Below are positions 8,742 to 24,771 of a stretch of 64,000 nucleotides of DNA, one piece after another; position 1 is the first letter of the stretch, and each line of letters begins with the position of its first letter. The notes beneath the pieces were generated by a model. It was given only the letters and a program-made list of their open reading frames with translations. It was not told the DNA's origin and ran no database searches. The position numbers and the translations under genes are program-made. The DNA is from Clostridiaceae bacterium M8S5 (lineage in GTDB: Bacteria > Bacillota > Clostridia > Tissierellales > MCWD3), in assembly GCA_029227815.1 (NCBI GenBank), contig CP118523.1, forward strand, positions 4,459,500 through 4,523,499, in the 5' to 3' direction.

Positions 8742-10085
8742 ATGTTACTAGAGGATGTATGGAGTAAATCACTGGAACTTATGAAAATGGAATTAACGGA
8801 AGTTAGTTTCAATACATGGTTAAAAACAATTAATCCTATAGATATGAATGATCAAAGTATTATTCTAAGCGTTCCAAATGAATTTACAAAAGGAATTCTC
8901 GAGGCAAGGTATATAACCTTAATTAAAAACGCAATTAAGCAAGTTAGTAATAACAGCTATGATATACGTTTCATAACACCAGGAGAAGATCTTACATTAA
9001 ATACTATTAAAAATAATGATTCAAAAAAGACTGTAATAGAACAAAACCAAAATATCCATTCTGACAGTCAATTAAACCCGAAATATACTTTTGATAAATT
9101 TGTTATTGGTAATAGTAATAGATTTGCACATGCTGCATCTTTAGCAGTATCTGAAGCACCTGCTAAGGCTTATAATCCATTATTTATATATGGAGGCGTT
9201 GGATTAGGTAAAACCCACTTAATGCATGCAATTGGACACTATATAGTAAATCAAAATCCAAGTACTCGAGTTGTATATGTTTCATCTGAAAAATTTACTA
9301 ATGAACTTATTAATTCCATTAGAGACGACAAAAATGCACAGTTTAGGAATAAATATAGATACGTGGATGTTTTATTAATAGATGATATTCAATTTATAGC
9401 TGGAAAAGAAAGAACTCAAGAGGAATTTTTCCATACATTTAATGCACTACATGGTGCCAATAAGCAAATTATACTATCAAGTGATCGTCCTCCTAAAGAA
9501 ATATCTGCATTAGAAGATAGACTTAGAAGTAGATTTGAAGGTGGTCTTATAGTAGATATTCAACCAGCAGATTTAGAAACTAGAATAGCAATACTCAGAA
9601 AAAAAGCTACACTAGAGAATTTGCAAGTTCCTAATGATGTATTAACATATATAGCTACAAAAATAGAATCGAATATTAGAGAATTAGAAGGAGCTCTAAT
9701 AAGAGTAGTAGCGTATTCTTCTTTAACTAATAAAGGTGTTTCTATAGAGTTAGCTAGTGAGGCACTTAAAGACATAATCTCTAATAAACCAAAAAAAGTA
9801 ACAGTTAATACTATTAAAGAGGCTGTATCTAAATATTACTCTCTTAAAATAGAAGACTTAACTTCTAAGAAGCGAGCGCGATCTATTTCTTACCCTAGAC
9901 AGATCGCTATGTATATATGTAGAGAATTAACTGATCTTTCTTTGCCAAAGATAGGAGATGAATTTGGTGGACGAGACCATTCTACAGTAATACATGCATA
10001 TGAAAAGATTTCTAAAGATATAGAATCAAAAGCAGACATAAAAATGCAAATTAATAATATAGTTAATGATTTAAAAGGAAAGTAG
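8742..10085 (+). CDS. dnaA: Chromosomal replication initiator protein DnaA
   Basis: AAA+ ATPase that binds DnaA boxes, opens the origin and loads the helicase. Domain I (about 1-80) starts with [14 protein letters not shown], a short variable linker follows to about 110, and the ATPase core has Walker [10 protein letters not shown] at 151-159, LLIDDIQF as Walker B and the box VII arginine region SRFEGG. Domain IV ends with the DNA-binding signature [14 protein letters not shown]. The length of 447 residues is typical. The ATG at 8742 has AAGGAGG upstream. DnaA boxes on both sides (8322-8579 and 10157-10317) imply autoregulation. Confidence 0.98.
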   Translation: MLLEDVWSKSLELMKMELTEVSFNTWLKTINPIDMNDQSIILSVPNEFTKGILEARYITLIKNAIKQVSNNSYDIRFITPGEDLTLNTIKNNDSKKTVIEQNQNIHSDSQLNPKYTFDKFVIGNSNRFAHAASLAVSEAPAKAYNPLFIYGGVGLGKTHLMHAIGHYIVNQNPSTRVVYVSSEKFTNELINSIRDDKNAQFRNKYRYVDVLLIDDIQFIAGKERTQEEFFHTFNALHGANKQIILSSDRPPKEISALEDRLRSRFEGGLIVDIQPADLETRIAILRKKATLENLQVPNDVLTYIATKIESNIRELEGALIRVVAYSSLTNKGVSIELASEALKDIISNKPKKVTVNTIKEAVSKYYSLKIEDLTSKKRARSISYPRQIAMYICRELTDLSLPKIGDEFGGRDHSTVIHAYEKISKDIESKADIKMQINNIVNDLKGK

Positions 10086-10318
10086 TTAACAATTCCTATT
10101 GATATCTATGTTGATAAAATGTTGATTATAAAAATTTAATTAATCCCTATTGATAATGTGGATAAAAAACACTAATACATTAACATTTTATAAACATGTG
10201 GAAAAGTTTAAATATCAGTACTTCAATACATTATCCACAAATCAACAGGACTTACTACTAATACTACTATATTTATTTTTATAATTATATATATTTATAA
10301 AAAGGAGGTTATCCACAA
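10086..10318. other. oriC: oriC, downstream (dnaA-dnaN) subregion with basal unwinding system
   Basis: Contains perfect DnaA boxes at 10157-10165 (TGTGGATAA), 10231-10239 and 10309-10317 (TTATCCACA). The box at 10231 is followed by a second near-box (AATCAACAG), a short GC-containing step, then TTACTACTAATACTACTA at 10252-10269, i.e. repeated DnaA-trio triplets, and then a purely A/T tract to 10300. This is the same order as the Bacillus subtilis basal unwinding system, so opening is predicted at about 10262-10300. Confidence 0.9.
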
Positions 10319-11425
10319 TTGAATTTTAAAATACCACAAAAACTATTAAATAAAAGTATTAGTACTGTACAAAAAGGTGTTTCTAATAGATCTACACTAC
10401 CTATATTAACAGGTATATTGATAGAAGCTAAAAATAATAAGCTTAAATTAACTGGAACAGATCTAGAACTAGGCATAGTTACAACTATAGATTGTGAAGT
10501 TATAGAAGAGGGTTCTTTTGTTATAGACTCTAAATTATTTGGAGAAATAATAAGAAAGCTCCCTGACTTACCAATAGAAATACACATTGACGATAATAAT
10601 TATGCTCATATAAAATGTGATAACTCAAACTTTAAAATAAAAGTTCAATTATCACAGGAATATCCTAAATTACCTAGTATTGATGATACTAAATGCATTA
10701 CAATATCGAAAGAAACTCTTAAATCTATGATTCGTCAAACTGCATTTGCAACAGCAACAGAAGATTTTAGACCTGTATTAACAGGTGAATTGTTAGAAAT
10801 TAGTGGAAATGAAATATCATTAGTTGCTATAGATCAATATAGAATGGCATATAGAAAATTACCAATGGATGGTGAAAATGATATTAAAATAGTTATACCA
10901 GGGAAAACACTAGTGGAAATTAATAAAATAATTGAAGGTGTAGAAGAAGATATAAAAATTTCAATATCAACAAATCATATATTATTTCATCTTGGAAATA
11001 CAATAGTTACATCAATACTAATTGAAGGAGAATTCATTAACTATAAAGATATAGTAAGAAATGAATATAACTCTAAAGTAATCGTAAAAACCAAGGATGT
11101 ACAAGAGAGTATAGAAAGGGCCTCTTTATTAGCTAAAGAGGGTAATAATAATTTAATAAAATTTGAAATAGTAGATGATAAAATGATAATATCATCTAAC
11201 TCAGAGATGGGTTTCGTCCAAGAAGAAGTACCTATTAATCTAGATGGCGATGATTTAACAATAGCATTTAATTCCAAATATATATTAGATGGGCTAAAAG
11301 TTATAGATAGCGAAGAAATAGAAATGCATTTTATAAATAATGTTAATCCATGTATTATTAAACCTATATCGAATGAAGATTATATTTACTTAGTTCTACC
11401 AGTTAGGATTCCTAACGAATTGTAA
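10319..11425 (+). CDS. dnaN: DNA polymerase III beta subunit (sliding clamp)
   Basis: Ring-shaped processivity clamp for DNA polymerase. The 368 residues have the three-fold clamp layout; recognizable pieces are STLPILTGILIEA, FATATEDFRPVLTGELLEI, and the C-terminal CIIKPISNEDYIYLVLPVRI with the hydrophobic pocket residues. The start is a TTG at 10319; AAAGGAGG at 10301-10308 is ideally placed for it and no ATG fits. A perfect DnaA box occupies the spacer between this ribosome binding site and the start codon. Downstream lies a strong hairpin, then the S4-domain gene. Confidence 0.96.
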   Translation: MNFKIPQKLLNKSISTVQKGVSNRSTLPILTGILIEAKNNKLKLTGTDLELGIVTTIDCEVIEEGSFVIDSKLFGEIIRKLPDLPIEIHIDDNNYAHIKCDNSNFKIKVQLSQEYPKLPSIDDTKCITISKETLKSMIRQTAFATATEDFRPVLTGELLEISGNEISLVAIDQYRMAYRKLPMDGENDIKIVIPGKTLVEINKIIEGVEEDIKISISTNHILFHLGNTIVTSILIEGEFINYKDIVRNEYNSKVIVKTKDVQESIERASLLAKEGNNNLIKFEIVDDKMIISSNSEMGFVQEEVPINLDGDDLTIAFNSKYILDGLKVIDSEEIEMHFINNVNPCIIKPISNEDYIYLVLPVRIPNEL

Positions 11426-11487
11426 ATATTATTTTTGATAAAGTCATAATACTTAACAACGATAAACTGAAATTGAGAACATTTAAG

Positions 11488-11523
11488 AATGGAGCTATTT
11501 CATGAATATTGATAAGCTCCATT
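11488..11523 (+). terminator. Terminator-like hairpin after dnaN
   Basis: AATGGAGC (11488-11495) and GCTCCATT (11516-11523) form an 8-bp perfect stem with a 20-nt loop, followed by ATATATTATTTC, which is U-poor. It may act as a weak terminator or a processing site between dnaN and the S4 gene. Confidence 0.5.
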
Positions 11524-11595
11524 ATATATTATTTCTTGGGAAATGAACTAAAATAGTAGTTTTTGGAAATACTATAAATAGGGGTGAATTTAAGT

Positions 11596-11814
11596 ATGAA
11601 AGAAAATATCAAAATAGAAACAGAATTTATAAAATTGGATCAATTATTAAAATATGCATCTATAGTCCAAACTGGTGGTCATGCAAAAGAATTAATAAGT
11701 GAAGGATTAGTTTCAGTTAATGGCGAAGTAGTTCTAACAAGAGGCAAGAAAATTCATAGAGGAGATATAGTTAATATAAATATGGATAAAAATATAGAGT
11801 TGGTAATAGAATAA
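11596..11814 (+). CDS. yaaA: S4-domain RNA-binding protein (YaaA/RlbA family)
   Basis: Small S4-like RNA-binding protein conserved between dnaN and recF in Firmicutes; possibly a ribosome-associated factor, exact role unclear. The 72 residues show the S4 fold signature: LDQLLKYASIVQTGGHAKEL, then GLVSVNGEVVLTRGKKIHRG and an EL.I tail. The ATG at 11596 is chosen because AGGGGTG at 11580-11586 lies about 9 nt upstream; a GTG at 11584 is inside that ribosome binding site. It probably shares a transcript with recF, although a promoter-like pair lies between them. Confidence 0.9.
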   Translation: MKENIKIETEFIKLDQLLKYASIVQTGGHAKELISEGLVSVNGEVVLTRGKKIHRGDIVNINMDKNIELVIE

Positions 11815-11842
11815 ATCGATAAAATAATATTTAGTTACTCAT

Positions 11843-11870
11843 TTGATTTAATAATAAACAATGTTATAAT
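11843..11870 (+). promoter_or_regulatory. Candidate sigma-A promoter upstream of recF
   Basis: TTGATT at 11843-11848 and TATAAT at 11865-11870 with a 16-bp spacer, about 75 bp before the recF start. Sequence match only. Confidence 0.5.
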
Positions 11871-11945
11871 TTAAATAGAAATTATATATAGCTAGAGCAG
11901 AATCTTAAAAAGACTTTGTTACTTTGAATTTAAGGAGTGCTGTTA

Positions 11946-13079
11946 GTGGAAGTAACAATGGTTAAATTAATTAATTTTAGGAATTATGATGAACTATTGG
12001 TTGAGTTAAATCCTAAGATAAATATTTTTGTGGGTGATAATGCACAAGGTAAAACTAATCTTTTAGAGTCAATTTATGTGAGTGCATGTGGCAAATCATT
12101 TAGAACTAGCAAGGATAAAAACTTAATTAAAATAAATAAAGATCAAGCGTATATAGGTGTCAAAATTAACAGAAGATATTCAAATAAAAAAGTAGAAATA
12201 AAACTAGATAAAAACAAAATAAAGAGAGTAAAAGTCAATAATTATGAAGTAGAAAAAATATCTGCTTTATATAATTGCTTAAATACAGTAATTTTTTCTC
12301 CAGAAGATTTAAAACTTATAAAAGAGGGACCACAAGTTAGAAGAAATTTCTTAGATGAAGAAATATCAAGGCTTAAGCCATTGTATAGACATAATATTCA
12401 AAAGTATAATAAAATATTATATCAAAGAAATAACCTAATTAAATCCATAAAGAAAAATAGAGATAAAATAGATACATTAGATATATGGGATAAACAATTG
12501 ATGGATTTAGGTACGAGCATTATAATTACTAGACTAAAATTTATAAATAAACTATCAAAAATATCACATAGTATACATAGTAAAATAACAGGAAATAAAG
12601 AAAAACTAAAGTTAAGTTACTATTGTTGTATTAATAATAAAATATCACAGACCGATATCTTTAATAGTAAGCTAAAAGACAGTATTATAAATGATTATAA
12701 AATAGCTATACAAAATAGCATAGAAGCGGATATAGAAAAAGGAAGTACATCAATAGGGCCTCACAGAGATGATATAGATGTAATAATAAATAATGTTAAT
12801 GTTAGGCAATTTGGTTCACAAGGGCAACAAAGAACTTCAGCTTTGTCACTTAAGCTTGCTGAAGTAGAGCTTATAAAAAATGAGATAGGAGAATATCCAG
12901 TTTTACTCTTAGATGATGTATTGTCAGAACTTGATAAAAGTAGAAGAAAACATTTAATATCATCATTTAAGGATATACAAACAATAATAACAACGACAGA
13001 TAATATAATATTTGAAGAATTTGAAGATATAGAGAGATTTGTTTTTAGTATTAAAGATGGAGAAATAAAAAAAGTATAG
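11946..13079 (+). CDS. recF: DNA replication and repair protein RecF
   Basis: SMC-like ATPase of the RecFOR pathway that helps load RecA at gaps. Visible features are FRNY near residue 11, Walker A GDNAQGKTN at 30-38, the signature region GSQGQQRTSALSLKLAE, and Walker B LLLDDVLSELD near the C-terminus. About 377 residues, normal for the family. Start: the GTG at 11946, 8 nt after AAGGAG (11932-11937); an upstream GTG at 11937 overlaps that site. It is followed by remB after 21 nt and is part of the classical dnaA-gyrA cluster. Confidence 0.95.
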   Translation: MEVTMVKLINFRNYDELLVELNPKINIFVGDNAQGKTNLLESIYVSACGKSFRTSKDKNLIKINKDQAYIGVKINRRYSNKKVEIKLDKNKIKRVKVNNYEVEKISALYNCLNTVIFSPEDLKLIKEGPQVRRNFLDEEISRLKPLYRHNIQKYNKILYQRNNLIKSIKKNRDKIDTLDIWDKQLMDLGTSIIITRLKFINKLSKISHSIHSKITGNKEKLKLSYYCCINNKISQTDIFNSKLKDSIINDYKIAIQNSIEADIEKGSTSIGPHRDDIDVIINNVNVRQFGSQGQQRTSALSLKLAEVELIKNEIGEYPVLLLDDVLSELDKSRRKHLISSFKDIQTIITTTDNIIFEEFEDIERFVFSIKDGEIKKV

Positions 13080-13100
13080 TATTATGCAAGGAGAGCAGAT

Positions 13101-13400
13101 ATGTTTTTACATTTAGGCAAAAATTTTGTTATACCAATTAAAGATATTATAGCTATAGTAGATGCAGAAACTATAAACAGATCAGATGACACAAAAAACT
13201 TTTTTAAAATAGCGGAAGAAGAAGAATTCGTATACAAAATTTCTGATGAAGATATTAAGTCTTATATTATTACAGAAAAAGTTATAAAAGATAAAAAAGG
13301 AGGAAAAATTAGAAAAAGTATAATGTACGGTTCTAATATTTCAACTATAACACTATATAAAAGAGCTAAAATGAATAATGATTTTTTATGTAGTCTATAG
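13101..13400 (+). CDS. remB: RemB-like DUF370 protein (extracellular matrix regulator family)
   Basis: Short protein (99 residues) starting MFLHLGKNFVIPIKDIIAIV, the pattern of the YaaB/RemB family found between recF and gyrB in Firmicutes. In Bacillus subtilis, RemA and RemB promote matrix gene expression; the role in clostridia is not established. The ATG at 13101 has AAGGAGAG upstream, 21 nt after recF. A central basic stretch (KVIKDKKGGKIRK) could contact nucleic acid. The position supports the assignment more than the weak sequence similarity. Confidence 0.82.
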   Translation: MFLHLGKNFVIPIKDIIAIVDAETINRSDDTKNFFKIAEEEEFVYKISDEDIKSYIITEKVIKDKKGGKIRKSIMYGSNISTITLYKRAKMNNDFLCSL

Positions 13401-13571
13401 ATATTAAAGAAACAATTCAGATTAACATATAAAATTACTTTTCTTAGATATATATAATTGTTTCCCTATAATTAAGTAAAATTAAAAACTTATAGTAGAC
13501 TAAATAATCAATATAGCTTTGTTTAAAAGTAAAATTGGTATCATTATATTTACCATTTTATTTTAATATAG

Positions 13572-15509
<1,938 letters not shown>

Positions 15510-15566
15510 CAATAAGCGAACTATATGTTAAGTAGTTATTAATACTTAACATTAAGGAGGATATAC

Positions 15567-18038
15567 ATGAATAATGGTGATAAAATTATTCCAATAGATA
15601 TCGAAAAGGAAATGAAAAAATCATATTTGGACTATGCGATGAGTGTAATAGTAAGTAGAGCTTTGCCAGACGTTAGAGATGGTTTAAAGCCAGTTCATAG
15701 AAGAATATTGTACGCTATGAGAGACTTAACACTTTATCCAGACAAGCCTCATAGAAAGTCTGCTCGTATAGTCGGAGATGTACTTGGTAAGTACCATCCT
15801 CATGGAGATGGCGCAGTTTATCAGGCGATGGTAAGATTAGCACAAGATTTTTCAACAAGGTATCTATTAGTTGATGGACATGGTAACTTTGGATCAATAG
15901 ATGGTGATTCAGCAGCTGCTATGCGTTATACAGAAGCTAGAATGTCAAAAATAGCTATGGAAATACTACGTGATATAGAAGAAGATACGGTTGATTTTAG
16001 GCCAAACTTTGATGAGACATTAAAAGAACCTATTGTACTACCTAGCAAATATCCTAACCTTTTAGTTAACGGTGCTAGTGGAATTGCGGTTGGTATGGCA
16101 ACATCTATACCTCCTCACAATATAGGTGAAGTTATAGAAGCTACAGTTAATATGATTGATAATCCAGATATCACGATAAGTGAGCTCATGGAGACTATTA
16201 AAGGCCCTGATTTTCCAACAGGAGGTATAATAACAGGGAAAAAAGGAATAAGAGATGCATATCAGACAGGTAGAGGAAAAGTTGTAGTTAGAGCAAGAGC
16301 TACTATAGAAGAAATGGCAAATAATAAGAATAGAATAATAATTACAGAGATTCCTTATCAACTGAATAAATCTAAATTACTAGAAAAAATAGCTGAAAAT
16401 GTTAGAGATAAAAGGCTTACTGGAATATCAGATATAAGAGATGAGTCTGATAGAGAAGGTATGAGAATAGTTATTGAGTTAAAAAGAGAAGCTAATCCTA
16501 ATGTAGTATTAAATATGTTGTACAAGCAAACACAATTACAAGCAACATTTAGCATTATTATGCTTGCTTTGGTTGACAATCGCCCTAAGGTTTTGAATCT
16601 TAAAGAAGTGATAAATCATTATTTAAATCACCAAAAAGAGATAATAACTAGAAGGACAGAGTATAGACTAAAAAAAGCAGAGCATAGAGCACATATATTA
16701 GAAGGATTAAAAATAGCATTAGATAATATAGATAGAATTATAAAAATAATTAGAAGTAACAGACAAGAAAAAGCTGCAAGAGAGCAATTAATGGAAGAAT
16801 TTGATTTTTCCGAAATCCAAGCACAAGCTATACTAGATATGAGGCTGAAGAGATTAACTGGATTAGAGAAAGAAAAATTAGAAGAAGAATATGCAGAATT
16901 AATAAAGTTAATAAATAAATACAAAGAAATACTGGCTAATGAGAGATTAATATATCAAATAATCAGAGAAGAATTAACAGTAATAAAAGAAAAATACCAA
17001 GATGATAGAAGAACAGATATAGAACATGATTATAGTGAAATAAATATAGAAGATCTTATAAAAGAAGAAAATATGGTATTGACACTAACTCACTTTGGTT
17101 ATATCAAGAGAATACCAGAAGATACTTACAAAATACAAAGACGTGGTGGAAGAGGTATATCTGGATTAACTACAAGAGATGAAGATTTTGTTAAAGACAT
17201 ATTTATAACATCAACACATGATAATTTATTGATATTCACCAATAAAGGGAATATGTATACATTAAAAACTTATGAAATACCTGAAGCTAAAAGACAAGCC
17301 AGAGGAACAGCTATAATAAATCTTTTACAGCTTAAAAATGATGAAAAAATAACATCTGTAATACCAATAAAAGACTTTAATAATGAAGAATCACTAGTGT
17401 TTGCTACAAAAAATGGTATAATTAAGAAAACAGTTTTAAACAAGTTCAAAAACATTAGAAAAAATGGTTTAATAGCAATAACACTCAAAGATGACGATGA
17501 GTTGATTAAAGTAATTAAAACAGATGGATCAGGGAAACTTATCATAGTTACAGAAAATGGTATGTCTATAACATTTGAAGAGAATCAAGTTAGAGATATT
17601 GGTAGAACGGCTATGGGAGTAAAAGCTATAACTCTTAGAAAAGGAGACAAGGTTGTATCAATGGACTCAGTAGAGGAAGGAAAATCTCTTTTAGTTATAA
17701 GTGAGTATGGCTATGGTAAAAGAACAGATTTATCAGAATATCGTATGCAAACTAGAGGTGGGATAGGAATCAAAACCTATAACATAAGAGCTCATACAGG
17801 TAAAATAGTTACATCAACAGTAGTAGATGATGAAGAAGAAGTTATGTTCATAAGTTTAGCAGGAGTTATAATAAGGATAAAAGCATCTGAGATATCTAAG
17901 ATAGGTAGAAATACACAAGGTGTAAAAATTATGAATGTTGGTAAAGGTGATAAAGTAGTAGCTTTAGCTATAACTAATGCAGAAGATTTAGATGAGAATG
18001 AAGTAGAGCAAGAAGAAGAAAATCAGTTAGAAGACTAA
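15567..18038 (+). CDS. gyrA: DNA gyrase subunit A
   Basis: DNA-cleaving subunit of gyrase. The breakage-reunion domain has [20 protein letters not shown] and the active-site tyrosine in [11 protein letters not shown] (about Tyr121). The C-terminal beta-pinwheel contains the GyrA box-like QRRGGRG at about 532-538 and further repeats. The acidic tail ([14 protein letters not shown]) is common in gyrase. 823 residues. The quinolone-resistance region reads GDGAVYQ where Escherichia coli has GDSAVYD, so the residues equivalent to Ser83 and Asp87 are Gly and Gln. The ATG at 15567 follows AAGGAGG. A hairpin follows before rsbV. Confidence 0.97.
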   Translation: MNNGDKIIPIDIEKEMKKSYLDYAMSVIVSRALPDVRDGLKPVHRRILYAMRDLTLYPDKPHRKSARIVGDVLGKYHPHGDGAVYQAMVRLAQDFSTRYLLVDGHGNFGSIDGDSAAAMRYTEARMSKIAMEILRDIEEDTVDFRPNFDETLKEPIVLPSKYPNLLVNGASGIAVGMATSIPPHNIGEVIEATVNMIDNPDITISELMETIKGPDFPTGGIITGKKGIRDAYQTGRGKVVVRARATIEEMANNKNRIIITEIPYQLNKSKLLEKIAENVRDKRLTGISDIRDESDREGMRIVIELKREANPNVVLNMLYKQTQLQATFSIIMLALVDNRPKVLNLKEVINHYLNHQKEIITRRTEYRLKKAEHRAHILEGLKIALDNIDRIIKIIRSNRQEKAAREQLMEEFDFSEIQAQAILDMRLKRLTGLEKEKLEEEYAELIKLINKYKEILANERLIYQIIREELTVIKEKYQDDRRTDIEHDYSEINIEDLIKEENMVLTLTHFGYIKRIPEDTYKIQRRGGRGISGLTTRDEDFVKDIFITSTHDNLLIFTNKGNMYTLKTYEIPEAKRQARGTAIINLLQLKNDEKITSVIPIKDFNNEESLVFATKNGIIKKTVLNKFKNIRKNGLIAITLKDDDELIKVIKTDGSGKLIIVTENGMSITFEENQVRDIGRTAMGVKAITLRKGDKVVSMDSVEEGKSLLVISEYGYGKRTDLSEYRMQTRGGIGIKTYNIRAHTGKIVTSTVVDDEEEVMFISLAGVIIRIKASEISKIGRNTQGVKIMNVGKGDKVVALAITNAEDLDENEVEQEEENQLED

Positions 18039-18047
18039 AAGTTAATT

Positions 18048-18077
18048 GGCACAATTATTTTAAGGAGTAGTTGTGCC
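18048..18077 (+). terminator. Hairpin between gyrA and rsbV
   Basis: GGCACAA (18048-18054) and TTGTGCC (18071-18077) form a 7-bp stem, followed by ATTTGTTATAAT. The T-tract is weak, so read-through into the rsbV-rsbW-sigB cluster is possible. Confidence 0.5.
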
Positions 18078-18114
18078 ATTTGTTATAATAAAAATTAGTG
18101 CAGGAGGTAATAGA

Positions 18115-18423
18115 ATGTCATTAATAATTGAAAAATATGCAATAGAAAGTGGAAATGTTATAAAACCTATTGGAGATATAGATATATCTACATCAAATGG
18201 TTTCAAAGAAGAACTTATATCGTATATAGAAGAAAAAAAATCTGATATAGTGGTTGACTGCGCTAAATTAGAGTATATAGACAGCACTGGTTTAGGAGTA
18301 ATGATAAGTGGCCTAAAAAGAATTAAAGAATATAATAAAAATATAATATTAAAGGATATGAAAAAAAGTATACTAAAATTGTTCGAAATAACAGAATTAG
18401 ATAAAGTTTTTATCGTAGAATAA
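18115..18423 (+). CDS. rsbV: Anti-sigma factor antagonist (RsbV/SpoIIAA family STAS protein)
   Basis: In partner switching, the unphosphorylated antagonist binds the anti-sigma factor and frees the sigma factor. The 102 residues have the STAS fold signature, including the phosphorylatable serine in YIDSTGLGVMISGLKR (about residue 60). Start is the ATG at 18115 with AGGAGG upstream. It heads a tight rsbV-rsbW-sigma cluster. Because the neighbouring RsbW lacks ATP-binding residues, this serine may not be phosphorylated in the usual way. SpoIIAA is an alternative name, but the RsbW and sigma partners look more like the SigB system. Confidence 0.88.
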   Translation: MSLIIEKYAIESGNVIKPIGDIDISTSNGFKEELISYIEEKKSDIVVDCAKLEYIDSTGLGVMISGLKRIKEYNKNIILKDMKKSILKLFEITELDKVFIVE

Positions 18424-18457
18424 TCATTCTTTATAATGTAAAGGGGAGTGGATAAAT

Positions 18458-18853
18458 ATGAATACACAAAATAACGATATTATAAAAGTTACTCTCAAAA
18501 AAAAGCCAGAATATGTTAGTATTATTAGAGTAACAGCTTCATCTATAGCAAATAAGATGGGATTTAATATAGAAGAGATAGAAGATATTAAACTTGCTTT
18601 AGGAGAAGCATGCATAAGTATTATAAAGAATAGTAATCATGTAGAAGGAGAATATAATATAAGCTTTATAATAAATGAAAATAGCTTAGGTATAAAAATA
18701 GAGGACTTTAATAATGACAATAATATAAAAGATTGTAAAAATAAAGATGACCTTAGCTTTTTTATTATTAATACATTGATGGATGAAGTAAAATGCGATA
18801 AAAATGATAAAAATATTACAGTGCTTCTAACAAAGAATAGGAGTAATGAGTAA
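18458..18853 (+). CDS. rsbW: RsbW-like anti-sigma factor with degenerate ATP-binding site
   Basis: By family, a GHKL-fold protein that binds sigma factor and phosphorylates RsbV. The N-terminal half aligns well with RsbW (PEYVSIIRVTASSIANKMGF, then EIEDIKLALGEAC). The nucleotide site is eroded: the N-box asparagine after GEAC is a serine (EACIS), the G1 box DxGxG is replaced by EDFNNDN, and the glycine-rich G2 loop before TLMDEV reads DDLSFFIIN. It can probably still dock sigma but may not bind ATP. 131 residues, slightly shorter than Bacillus RsbW. The ATG at 18458 has GGGGAG upstream; its stop overlaps the sigma start by one base. Confidence 0.82.
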   Translation: MNTQNNDIIKVTLKKKPEYVSIIRVTASSIANKMGFNIEEIEDIKLALGEACISIIKNSNHVEGEYNISFIINENSLGIKIEDFNNDNNIKDCKNKDDLSFFIINTLMDEVKCDKNDKNITVLLTKNRSNE

Positions 18854-19626
18854 TGATGAATAACACAGAAAAAAATATTAATATATCGCAGTTAAAATCA
18901 ATCAAAACAAAAAAATTATTTGAACTATATAAAGAAAACAAGGATAATAATATAAGAAATGAATTAATTAATAGGCACTTATATATCGCAGAAATATTAA
19001 CAAAAAAATATTTAAATAAAGGCATAGAGTATGATGATATTTATCAAGTATCAAGCTTAGGTCTTATTTATGCAATAGAGAGATTTGATATTAGTAAAGG
19101 TTTTGAATTTAGTAGTTTTGCTACTCCTACAATTATAGGAGAAATAAAAAGATATTTTAGAGATAAGAGTTGGATAATAAAAGTTCCAAGAAGAATACAA
19201 GAGTTATCAAAGAAAATAAATAATGCAAAGGTATTATTAACACAAAAGCTCAGCAAAGTACCTACAGTATCAGATATAGCTGAGTACTTAGAATCCAGCG
19301 AAGAACAAATACTACAGGCTATGGAAGCCAATAAAGTGTATACGCCTTACTCACTTGATACAAGCCATGATAATGACGATAAAAACAATGAATTTAATCT
19401 ATTTTCAGTATTAGGAAAGAAGGATGAAGAATTAGATAAAATAGAAAATAGAGATTTTATCAATATAATATTAGACAAGTTAAGTGATAAAGAAAAAATG
19501 CTAATAAAAGAAAGATATATTTATGAAAAATCACAAGCAGAAACAGCAAAAAAGCTAGGAATATCTCAGATGACAGTATCAAGAATGGAGAAAAATATAA
19601 TTAGTAAATTCAAAAGAGAATTGTGA
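18853..19626 (+). CDS. sigB: RNA polymerase sigma factor, SigB/SigF/SigG family
   Basis: Alternative sigma factor, here most likely the general-stress type because of its RsbV/RsbW partners. Region 2 contains the core-binding and -10 recognition stretch (DDIYQVSSLGLIYAIERFD, FSSFATPTIIGEIKRYFRD). Region 3 starts at VPRRIQELSKKI. Region 4 has LSDKEKMLIKERYIYEKSQ followed by an HTH, AETAKKLGISQMTVSRME. 257 residues, full length. The start ATG overlaps the rsbW stop (TAATG), so translation is coupled. SigF is possible, but the spoIIA operon normally lies elsewhere. Confidence 0.85.
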   Translation: MMNNTEKNINISQLKSIKTKKLFELYKENKDNNIRNELINRHLYIAEILTKKYLNKGIEYDDIYQVSSLGLIYAIERFDISKGFEFSSFATPTIIGEIKRYFRDKSWIIKVPRRIQELSKKINNAKVLLTQKLSKVPTVSDIAEYLESSEEQILQAMEANKVYTPYSLDTSHDNDDKNNEFNLFSVLGKKDEELDKIENRDFINIILDKLSDKEKMLIKERYIYEKSQAETAKKLGISQMTVSRMEKNIISKFKREL

Positions 19627-19685
19627 TAAATAACAGCGATATGTAGGAATTTATAAAAATAAATAAAAAAAATTAATCAAAATCG

Positions 19686-19717
19686 TTGACAATAGTTTAA
19701 ATTCATGATACTATAAT
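19686..19717 (+). promoter_or_regulatory. rRNA operon promoter
   Basis: A perfect -35 TTGACA at 19686-19691 lies about 175 bp before 16S. With a 17-bp spacer the -10 is TACTAT (19709-19714); a perfect TATAAT at 19712-19717 would need a 20-bp spacer. One of these overlapping hexamers is the -10. The leader up to 19862 has no gene and probably carries antitermination and processing signals. Confidence 0.65.
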
Positions 19718-19862
19718 CAAGTCGCAACAAACGAAACACGTTGAAAAATAAGTTTGTGAAACAGATGGAACCTTGAAAATTGAACAGTGCAAAGCCAGAA
19801 ACAAAACGAAGTCAATTCGTTAAAAGAGTAAGAAAGTTAAGAAATTAACTTTAGGATAAATT

Positions 19863-21403
<1,541 letters not shown>

Positions 21404-21613
21404 AGTAAAATGCTAAATACATTATTGTATTTTAGACATTTCAAAAAGTTTTAAATTTTAGGCGAATGCACTGTTTAATTTTGAAGGTTTAATTATCTTC
21501 ATTCGTACCTTGAAAACTACACAGAAAATATTAATATGAAATACTCCAATTATAATACAACTCACCGGTTGTATGAAATGAGAGTTTCTTTTAATCAAAT
21601 TAGAATAATTTTA

Positions 21614-24564
<2,951 letters not shown>

Positions 24565-24621
24565 ATTCTTTTCTGTGTAGTTTTGAAGGTATTAACTTCA
24601 AACTTAATATTTTATTTTAAA

Positions 24622-24737
24622 TCTGGTGATTACAGCAAGAGGGTCACACCCGTTCCCATACCGAACACGGAAGTTAAGCCTCTTAGCGCTGATGGTACTT
24701 GGTGGGAGACTGCCTGGGAGAGTAGGACGTCGCCAGT
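24622..24737 (+). rRNA. rrf: 5S ribosomal RNA
   Basis: About 116 nt from TCTGGTG to CGCCAGT, whose ends pair to form helix I. The internal CCCGTTCCCATACCGAACAC and GGGAGAGTAGG segments are the standard 5S signatures. It lies about 57 bp after 23S. Its 3' end runs into seven Ts, which may terminate the operon. No tRNA follows. Confidence 0.97.
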
Positions 24738-24771
24738 TTTTTTGTGTTTGGCCTTCTAAGATGGCGAATTA

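Noticed and set aside
11937..11945. Earlier GTG start for recF.
   Set aside because: It overlaps the AAGGAG ribosome binding site that serves the GTG at 11946.
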